The position numbers and the translations under genes are program-made. DNA of 64,000 nucleotides. It comes from Meconema thalassinum (taxonomy: Eukaryota; Arthropoda; Insecta; Orthoptera; Tettigoniidae). The DNA lies in NCBI GenBank assembly GCA_946902985.2, contig OX336396.1, forward strand, positions 232,142,797 through 232,206,796. The letters run 5' to 3'. How positions within the stretch are numbered: position 1 is the first letter of the stretch; each line of letters begins with the position of its first letter. Below the pieces are notes generated by a model, which had not been told where the DNA came from, did not search any database, and saw nothing but the letters and a program-made list of their open reading frames with translations. Shown here in pieces: positions 55,392 through 64,000 of the stretch.

Positions 55392-56845
55392 CACACATCA
55401 AAAAAAGTTTTGCATCACCTCGGTTCCAAGAGTTCCGGAACCTTTAAATACAAAGGGAATAGAGATCAACACAAACAACATTTCAGCTCGTTTTATTGCT
55501 CATGAGACCCACACATTGCATGTTGTACCATCATACAGCTAGACTTTCAGCATTTGTGGTCCAGATTGCAGTACACACCACTACCTCTAATACCCAGTAG
55601 CACGTCCTCTTGCATTGATGCATGCCTGTATTCGTCGTGGCATACTATCCACAAGTTCATCAAGACACTGTTGGTCCAAATTGTCCCACTCCTCAACGAC
55701 AATTCGGCGTAAATCTCTCAGAGTGGTTGGTGGGTCAAAACGTCCATAAACAGCCCTTTTCAACATATCCCAGGCATGTTCGATAGGGTTCATGTCTGGC
55801 GAACATGCTGGCCACTGTAGTCGAGCGATGTCGTTATCTTGAAGGAACGCATTCACAAGATGTGCACGATGAGGTCGAGAATTGTCGTCCATGAAGACAA
55901 ATGCCTCTCCAATATTCTGCCGATATGGGTGCACTATGGGTCGGAGGATGTCATTCAGGTATCGTAAAGCCGTTTCGGAGCCTTCCATGACCACCAGTGG
56001 CGTACGTCGGCCCCACATAATGCCACCCCAAAACATCACCTTGCTGCACTCGCTGGACAGTGTGTCTAAGACGTTCAGCCTGACCAGGGTGCCTCCAAAC
56101 ACGTCTCCGACGATTGTCTGGTTGAAGGCATATGCGACACTCATCGGTGAAGAGAACGTGATGCCAATTCTGTGGGGTCCATTCAGCATGTTGTTGGGCC
56201 CATCTGTACCGCGCTGCATGGTGTCGGGGTTGCAAAGATGGACCTCGCCATGGACGTCGGGAGTGAAGTTGCGCATCAAGCAGCCTATTGCGCACAGTTT
56301 GAGTTGAAACACGACGTCCTGTGGCTGAACGAAACGCATTATTCAACATGGTGGCATTGCTGTCAGGGTTCCTCCGAGCGGCAATCCGTAAGTAGCGGTC
56401 ATCCACTACAGTAGTAGCCCTTGGGCGGCCTGAGCGAGGCCTGTCATCGACAGTTCCTGTATCTCTGTACCTCCTCCATGTCCGAACAACATCGCTTTGG
56501 TTCACTCTGAGACGCCTGGAAACTTCCCTTGTTGAGAGCCCTTCTTGACACAAAGTAACAATGCGGACGCGATCGAACTGCGGTATTGACCTTCTAGGCA
56601 TGGTAGAACTACAGACAACATGAGCAGCGTACCTTCGTCCTGGTGGAATGACTGGAACTGATCGGCTGTCGTACCCCCTCCGTCTAATAGGCCCTGCTCA
56701 TGCATGGTTGTTTACATCTTTGAGCAGTTTTAGTGACATCTATGAACAGTCAAAGGGACTGTATTTTTGATACAATATACACAGTCAACGTCTATATGCC
56801 GGAGATCTGGGAACCGAGGTGATGCAAACCTTTTTTTGATGTGTG
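55392..56845 (-). mobile_element. Tc1-type transposon, 1.45 kb, TA target
   Basis: TIRs CACACATCAAAAAAAGTTTT and inverse ...CAAACCTTTTTTTGATGTGTG, with the pairing reaching CACCTCGGTTCC. TA at 55390-55391 and 56846-56847. Excision in silico joins IMID-N to K-IITEV in one frame of the host RT. Its gene is on minus. Confidence 0.9.
55587..56601 (-). pseudogene. Tc1 transposase (DD34E), one frameshift
   Basis: MPRRSIPQFDRVRIVTLCQE (paired HTH), GTVDDRPRSGRPRATT (GRPR AT-hook-like), LFTDECRI (first Asp), then a one-base shift at about 56036-56046 before VMFWGGIMWGRRTPLVVMEG, VFMDDNSRPHRAHLVN (second Asp) and ACSPDMNPIEHAWD (Glu). There are 34 residues between the second Asp and the Glu. It ends ARGRATGY. 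Length is about 338 codons, normal for Tc1. Apart from the shift it is complete. Confidence 0.85.
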
Positions 56846-57479
56846 TAAGATAATCACAGAGGTGAATAGTTTCTCTTTGTTGGGATCAACCATTAGTAGT
56901 AGTGGCTCAAGCAGTCAAGAGATTCGCCGAAGACTTGCCCTAGGAAGTGCAGCTTTTAAAGGCCTGGATACGATCTTCAAGTGTTCCGATGTTGCTTTGC
57001 CTACTAAAATTAGAATGGTTAAGCCACTAGTCTTTCCCGTAGCTACATATGGTTGCGAAAGCTGGACCATAAGGAAACAAGATAGGAAGTATATTGATGC
57101 TTTTGAGCTCTGGTGTTGGAGAAGGATACTGCGTATTCCTTGGACAGCCAAGAAGGTAAATGTAAGGGTGATTCAAAAAATCAAACCAGGTCGGTCTCTT
57201 GAAGCATTAATAACACGATTACAGCTGTCTTATTTTCGACACATTATGAGGCGTTCTGATTCGTTGGAAAAGACAATTATGCTTGGAAAGTTGGAAGGGT
57301 CTCGGAGACGAGGGCGGCCAGCATTGAGATGGATCGACTCCATCAAATCCAACATGAATATGTCAGTGAAGGATCTGAAGAATATGGCTGAAGACCGAAT
57401 CATATGGAGACAGTCCATCAATGCAGTCGCTAGGAGTAGACGCCGACTTGATGGCACCTGATCATCATCATCATCATCA

Positions 57480-57611
57480 TCATCATATTTTCATCAGCCC
57501 ATCACACACTAATACAGTCATCACATGAATACAGGTTATCAGGCAAGTTCAACACACACCAAACTACACGGGGCTGATGACCAAGATGTTCAAAGCCCCT
57601 AACATGGATTA
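57480..57611 (+). repeat. SINE F-type tail fragment
   Basis: ACACACTAATACAGTCATCA, ACAGGTTATCAGGCA and GGGGCTGATGACCAAGATG resemble the 3' tail of SINE F. It directly follows the (ATC)n of the RT gene. Confidence 0.5.
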
Positions 57612-57651
57612 ATAACAACAATAACATTTAAATGTGGTACGAGATGATTTT

Positions 57652-58824
57652 TAGCCTATTTTCAATTATGAAAAAATAGGCTTATGAGATCACCTTTTGT
57701 CCGTGTGTGTGTGCGTGTGTGTGTGTGATTCGTGTGTGTGTGTGTCCCCCCCCCCCCTAATAAAATCTAAACGGCAGGAGCGATTTCAATGAAACTCGGA
57801 AATTTCATAGCACTATTCCCGGCGACCTCGACCAAGCCCTTCAAATTTTGTTACGACTTACCAATACAACATGGCGGCTGTGCGAAATATTTCACCAGCA
57901 TTCAATATCTACGAAAATATTACCGATATTACCCTGACATTTTCTATGGCGATAGAGGAAACTACTATAAGTTCACTTATGTGACTTTTGAAAACCTGGT
58001 AACTACAAAACCAACATGGCGGCCAAGCGAATTTGCGACTTTTAAATAGACGTTTCTCGCGATTTGACCAACCAAACGCAATGAAACTTGGTACAGTATA
58101 TGGTTATATACATTGTAATGCACCGACTTCTAACTTCGTTCAATTGTTTACATAATCACAAGATGGTGGATGTGCGAAATATTTCACTGGCATTCTATAT
58201 CTCTGAAACTATTAGCAGTATCTCCCTAAAATTTTGTACGGAGATAAAGGGCACTACTGGAAGTCCATCTATAAGATTAAAAAAAAACGGTTAACTACAA
58301 AACGAACATGGCGGCCAAGCGAATTTGAACATTTTAAATAGACATTTCTCGCGATTTAATGTTCCAAGCGCACTGAAACCTGGTACAGGAAATATTTATA
58401 CACATTGTAATCCACTGGTATCTAATTTAGTTCAATTGTTTACATAACCTCAAGATGGCGGCAGTGCGAATTTTAAAATTAAGTTTTTATTTCTTGTGAT
58501 GTAGTCATGCGATCGAAGTGAAAGTTTGAATAATGAACCTACGCAATAATTTTCCTTTAATGGTACATGACTCTATGGCCTATACATTTAACAATCCAAC
58601 AAGGCGACCATCCGAAATATTTAGACGATACTGAATATCTACGAATCTATTTTAGCAATCAAACTGCATTTTTAGCCTACTTTCGATTTTTGCAAAAAAT
58701 GAAAGTAGACTTATGAGATCAACACAGGGCGAAAAAAGTGTGTCTGTCTGTGTGTGTGTATGTGTGTGTGAGAGTCTGTGTGTGTGTGTGTGTGTGTGCA
58801 TGTGTGTGTGCATGTGTGTGTGTG

Positions 58825-58857
<33 letters not shown>

Positions 58858-61800
58858 CTGTGTGTGTGTGAGTGTGTGTACTCTGAATGTCTGTCCCCCC
58901 CCCCTATCAATTCGAACACGGTGAATGCGAATTGAACGAAATTTGGTAAAAAGGTAGCATTAGCAAAGGACACCTCAGTGCCACGTTTTATATCGCCGCC
59001 ATCTTGACGGAAACGTAATGGCGGCCACACAAATGTTCAAAGCTTAAATCAAATTACGACTAACCTAATCATCCGATCTCTACCAAATTTTGTAACAACA
59101 TACCTTTACGGGGGGAGCATCCTTTGACCAAACTAATAGGTCATCAGCGTAATAGTTTGCGGATGGCGGCCATATATGTGTGAAAATCGATTCCCCCTAT
59201 TAATTCAAACATGGCGAAATCGAATGGAACGAAATTTGGTACAGGGGTAGCACTAGCAAATGGCATCTCAGTGTCATGTTTTATATCGCCGCCATATTGA
59301 CAGAAACGTAATGGCGGCCACACAAATGATCAAAGCTTAAGTTAAAGTACGACTAACATAACCGTCCGATCTCTACCAAACTTTGCAACAACATACCTTT
59401 ATGGAGGGAGCATCCTTTGACCAATCTAATAGGTTATTAGCCGATTAGTTTGCGGATGGCGGCCATCTTTATGTCAAAATTGATTCCCCCTATTAATTCA
59501 AACACGGTGGAACCGAATGGAACGAAATTTAGTACAGAGGTAGCACTGGCAAAGGGCACCTCAGTGTCATGTTTTATATCGCCGCCATCTTGACTGAAAC
59601 GTAATGGCGGCCACACAAATGTTCAAAGCTTAACTCAAATTACGATTAACCTAAACATCATATCTCTACCAAATTTTGCAACTACATGTCTTTATGGAGG
59701 GAGCATCCTTTGACCAATCTAATTGGTCATCAGCGTAATAGTTTGCGGATGGCGGCCATCTTTGTGTGAAAATCGATTCCCCCTATTAATTCGAACACGG
59801 TGCAACCGAATGGAACGAAATTTGGTACAGAGGTAGTACTAACAAAAGGCACCTCAATGTCATGTTTTATATCGCCGCCATCTTGGCGGAAACGTAATGG
59901 CGGCCACACTAATGTTCAAAGCTTAAATCAAATTACGATTAACCTAATCATCCGATCTCTACCAAATTTAGCAACATCATACCCCTATAGAGGAAGCATC
60001 GTTTGACCAAATGAATACGTCAATAGCCTAATAGTTTGCGGATGGCGGCCATCTTTGTGTGAAAATGAATTCCCCCTATTAATTCAAACACGGTGAAACC
60101 GAATGGAACGAAATTTGGTACAGAGGTAGCACTAGCAAAGGGCATCTCAGTGTCATGTTTTATATTGCCGCCATATTGACAGAAACGTAATGGCGGCCAA
60201 ACAAATGTTCAAAGCTTAAGTTAAATTACGACTAACATAACCATCCGATCTCTACCAAACTTTGCAACAACATACCTTTATGGAGGGAGCATCCTTTGAC
60301 CAATCTAATAGGTTATTAGCCTAATAGTTTGCGGATGGCGGTCATCTTTATGTCAAAATTGATTCCCCTATTAATTCGAACACGGTGGAACCGAATGGAA
60401 CGAAATTTGGTACAGAGGTAGCACTAGCAAAGGGCACCTCAGTGTCATGTTTTATATCGCCGCCATTTTGACTGAAACGTAATGGCGGCCACACGAATGT
60501 TCAAAGCTTAAATCAAATTACGATTAACCTAATCATCCGATCTCTACCAAATTTTGCGACTACATACCTTTATGGAGGGAGCATCCTTTGACCAATCTAA
60601 TAGGTCATTCGCCTAATAGTTTGCGGATGGCGGCCATCTTTATGTCAAAATTGATTCCCCCTATTAATTCGAACACGGTGGAACCAAATGGAACGAAATT
60701 TGGTACAGAGGTAGCACTAGCAAAGGGCACCTCAGTGTCATGTATTATATAGCCGCCATCTTGACCGAAACGTAATAGCGGCCACACGAATGTTCAAAGC
60801 TTAAATCAAATTAGGATTAACCTAATCATCCGATCTCTACCAAATTTTGCAACTACATACCTTTATGGAGGGAGCATCCTTTGACAAATCTAATAGGTCA
60901 TTCGCCTGATAGTTTGCGGATGGCGGCCATCTTTGTGTCAGAATCGATTCCCCCTATTAATTCAAACACGGTGAAACCGAATGGAACGAAGTTTGGTACA
61001 GAGATAGTACTAGCAAAGGGCATCTCAGTGTCATGATTAATATCGCCGCCATATTGACAAAAACGTAATGGCGGCCACACAAATGTTTAAAGCTTAAATC
61101 AAATTAGGACTAACATAACCATCCGATCTCTACCAAACTTTGCAACAACATACCTTTATGGAGGGAGCATCCTTTGACCAATCTAGTAGGTCATTAGCCT
61201 AATAGTTTGCGGTTGGCGGCCATCTTTATGTCAAAATTGATTCCCCCTATTAATTCGAACACGGTGGAATCGAATGAACGAAATTTTGTACAGAGGTAGC
61301 ACTAGCAAAGGGCACCTCAGTGTCATGTTTTATATCACCGCTATCTTGACGGAAACGTAATCGCGGCCACCCAAATGTTAAAAGCTAAAATATAATTACG
61401 ACCAACCTAATAATCTAGTCTCTATCAAATTTTGCAACACCATATCTTTATGTGGGAAACATATTCTGACCAAACTGCAAAAACATCAGCCCAATAGTTT
61501 GCAGATGGTGGCCAAGTATGTGTGCAAATCGATTCTCCCTATGAATTCAAACACGGTGAATCCGAATTGAACGAAATTTGGTACAGGGGTAGCACTAGCA
61601 AAGGGCACCTCATATTCATGTTTAATATCCCGATAGCACGTTGTATTTCAACAAGCTACTACAACCAACATTCAATCATACTCCTTGAAAAGGACAAAGA
61701 GTTATAACAATACCCATGCATTTAGGAGAAAGTAGGCTATATGTTCTTTACTGAACATCTTGTTTAATGTTCATAGGGGCTATGAACTTAAGTTCACCTT

Positions 61801-62272
61801 TAGGACTTTAAATAACCTGGTGATCACAAATCCAACATGGCGTTGACGCGAATTATAAATATTCACATGGACGTTTCTCGCAATTTAACCATCCGCGTGC
61901 AGTGAAATTTGGTACAGTAAATCTTTATCCGAATGTTAATCCATTGGCATCTAATTTATTTCAATTGTTTCCAAAACCTCAAGATGGCAGCTCTGAAAAT
62001 GTTTTAAATCTCCTTGTTTTTTCTTGTGTCATAATTATGCGATTGAAGTTTGAATACTACACGTTCACAATAATCTGCATGTAACAGTACATAACTCTAG
62101 GACCTACATATATAAAATCCAACATGGCGACCATCGGAAATATTTAGTCGGTTCTCAATATCTACGAATCTATTACAGCAATCAAACTGAAATTGTGTAT
62201 ATTGATAGTGGCAATTAACATAAGTAGGATATATGAAAATAGGCTGTATCGTTCTTCACGGAACTACTTGTT
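57652..62272 (-). mobile_element. Family A copy 4, split by family B copy 3
   Basis: The 3' hairpin and (AC)n lie at 57652-57760, the body to 58672, then family B, then the rest of A (61765-62272) to the 5' end (GGAACTACTTGTT). Without the insert it is about 1.53 kb and colinear with copy 1. Confidence 0.8.
58673..61764 (-). mobile_element. Family B copy 3, nested in family A
   Basis: Complete reverse-oriented B element with 3' hairpin, (AC)n (58738-58895), about nine 292-bp units and the 5' hairpin end GAACATCTTGTT. Copy 1 of family A gives the empty site CTGCATTTTTAATG, showing insertion between two Ts with no duplication. Confidence 0.85.
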
Positions 62273-62926
62273 ACGACTAACATCGCACGGCTTGGATCTC
62301 TGTAAGTTGTGTAGCCCTCTTTGTCCATAAAACAACCCTCTGTTGGATTCAAAGGTAGATGACCTCGCTGTTTCATCCCTTAAAACAAATAACTAATCTT
62401 GGGATTATATTCGTAATATACACTCTACCGAGTAAGTCCACATTTGATGGCTTATCCCCACAGTAGGCTTAGCTAGAGAGGATGGGGTTATTTCAATCTC
62501 ATTTAATTCCCTCGTTCACCTTTGAACTCACACCTGTCTACTGCGATATACTCTACGCGTTGAGCTGCGTTTAGTATGCAAAGTGCTTATAGCCTCTCAA
62601 TTTGCATGGCGTCAAACAGGAGGGGCAATGTCTTGAAACAAAATTTGTTTGCTAAGTATGTAGTCATCTCGAAAACTCAATTAGTCGCATGTTGGCATAA
62701 CTGATAGCGAGGCAATAGTCCATAGCACAACATGTTGACTTTTCTCTGAAAACAGATTCATTTCTCAAACATCAGAGAGAGATATTTGTTTCCTGGGAAT
62801 TAATTATGTGCAAGAGTAAATAATAAAATACGTTGCTTTATATCATCGCTAAATTTGTGAGAGAGAATTCAGATGTTGTCTAAACCCTCCGAGTTATGTT
62901 TCCCGGCCCAAAGAAAATAAACAAAT
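62273..62926. other. Intergenic; repeat tail K at 62345-62400
   Basis: AGATGACCTCGCTGTTTCAT...CCCTTAAAAC matches the tail at 1940-2010. No gene seen in the rest. Confidence 0.55.
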
Positions 62927-64000
62927 AACAAATAGTTCCGTGAAGAACTATATCTTATTTTCATATATCCTACTTATGTTAGTTGCCACTATCAACATTC
63001 ACAATTTCAGTTTGATTGCTGTAATAGATTCGTAGATATTGAGGACCGTCTAAATATTTCAGATGGTCGCCATGTTGGATTGTTATAAGTATAGGCCATA
63101 GAGTCATGTACCATTAAAGGAAAACTATTGCGTAGGGTAGGTTCTTTATTCAAACTTTCACTTCGATCGCATGATTATGACACAAGAAATAAGAACTTCA
63201 TTTCAAAATTCGCGGAGCCGCCATCTTTAGGTTATGTAAACAATTGAACTAAATTAAATACCAGTGCATTACAATATGTATAGGCTAAACATTTGCTGTA
63301 CCAAGTTTCTTTGCGGTCGGATTATTAAATCGCGAGAAAGTCTATTTGAAACTATCAAATTCGCTTGGCCGCCATGTTCGTTTTGTAGTTAACCAGTTTT
63401 TGAAAATCTCATAGGTGAACATCCAGCAGTACCCTTTATGTCCGTACAAAATTTCAGGGTGATACCGGCAATAGATTCAGAGATATAGAATCCGGTGAAA
63501 TAATTCGCCCAGCCGCCATCTTGAGGTTATGTAAACAATTGAACGAAGTTAGATATTGGTGCATTACAATGTGTATAAACTTATACTGTACCAAGTTTCA
63601 TTGCGTTTGGTTGGTTAAATCGCGAGAAACGTCTATTTAAAAGTCGCAAATTCGCTTGGCTGCCATGTTGGTTTTGTAGTTACCAGTTTTTCAAAAGTCA
63701 CATAGGTGAACATTTAGTAGTTCCCTTTATTGGCGTACAAAATTCCATGGTGATACTGGCAGCCTAATAGTTTCGGAGATATTGAATGCAGGTGAAATAT
63801 TTCGCACAGCCGCCATGCTGGATTGGTGAGACGTTACAAAATTTGAAGGGTCTTTGGTCGTCCGCAGTAGTGCTATGAACTACCGAGTTCCATTGAAAAC
63901 GCTCCAGCCATTTAGAAGTTATTAGGGACACACACAAGCACACACACACAGACAGACACACGGACAAAAGGTGATCTCATAAGCCTGTTTTTTTTTTCAT
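62927..64000 (+). mobile_element. Family A copy 5, cut by window end
   Basis: Starts AACAAATAGTTCCGTG (one base from consensus). It has the module order of copy 1 with some modules missing, then (AC)n and the first arm of the 3' hairpin (AAGCCTGTTTTT) at the last bases. Confidence 0.75.

Larger units (their letters stand above)
54943..57463 (+). pseudogene. Non-LTR RT gene split by a Tc1 element, (ATC)n tail
   Basis: FIDCRKAFDSVNHAKMWNVL, stop, TEWFPISKGVRQGCILSPDL, FNLYAEYIER (RT core), frameshift near 55195-55205, LRYADETTLVAESKEEL (catalytic box reads YADE where YADD is usual), LYLNINKTKLMTTG, then the Tc1 element. After it: EVNSFSLLGSTISSSGSSSQ, YGCESWTIRKQ, ELWCWRRILRIPWT, HIMRRSDSLEKTIMLGKLEG, GRPALRWIDSIK, stop, (ATC)n at 57462-57486. 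Long open frames indicate it is young compared with others here. Confidence 0.85.

Noticed and set aside
55882..56307. 141-codon plus-strand ORF
   Set aside because: Antisense shadow of the Tc1 transposase.

Overview
The window looks like non-genic, repeat-saturated DNA from a large animal genome, most likely an insect. The evidence is nuclear-style transposons, tRNA-headed SINEs with target-site duplications (TSDs), GT-AG introns, AATAAA signals and microsatellites. I see no bacterial, viral or CRISPR signature, no rRNA or intact tRNA gene, and no convincing single-copy host gene. The order within insects cannot be settled from sequence alone.

Layout. 118-1642 is the first copy of family A, a non-coding Helentron/HINE-like element. 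4015-9882 is a DNA transposon with about 325-bp terminal inverted repeats (TIRs). It carries a PIN/FEN1-like nuclease plus CXC-domain gene (7395-9359) and is itself interrupted by a second TIR transposon (4684-7358) with a DDE-like protein gene. 10082-14897 is another family A copy split by a 164-bp satellite array. 16-25 kb is a graveyard of non-LTR retrotransposon tails, SINEs, mariner pieces and elements with a DUF4817-like helix-turn-helix. 27.5-29.8 kb is a SINE holding family B copy 1. 30.9-38.8 kb is one retrotransposon gene shattered by a hAT, a TIR element and two SINEs, one of which contains another family B element. 39-41.6 kb is a run of SINEs. 42.5-44 kb is family A copy 3. 44.3-45.6 kb is a tandem foldback repeat. 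45.7-49.7 kb is a pogo/Tigger-like remnant containing family B copy 2. 50.7-57.5 kb holds three reverse-transcriptase pseudogenes split by a hAT MITE, a PIF/Harbinger and a Tc1 element. 57.7-62.3 kb is family A copy 4 with family B copy 3 inside it. 62.9-64 kb is family A copy 5.

How the parts relate. Families A and B share one architecture: a 5' hairpin, a subterminal AGCCTA-type repeat, a body of about 146-bp modules, a G-run plus (AC)n, and a 3' hairpin with the reverse complement of the 5' subterminal repeat. Each module carries GCCAT(N)TTG or GCCGCCAT, followed 80 bp later by a TTTCATTG-like motif. Three filled/empty site comparisons inside the window show family B entering T|T (A|A on the other strand) with no target duplication, as expected for Helentrons. 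The most unusual items are these nucleosome-length YY1/Pho-like modules, the PIN-CXC TIR element, and a family B copy whose interior is entirely different DNA.
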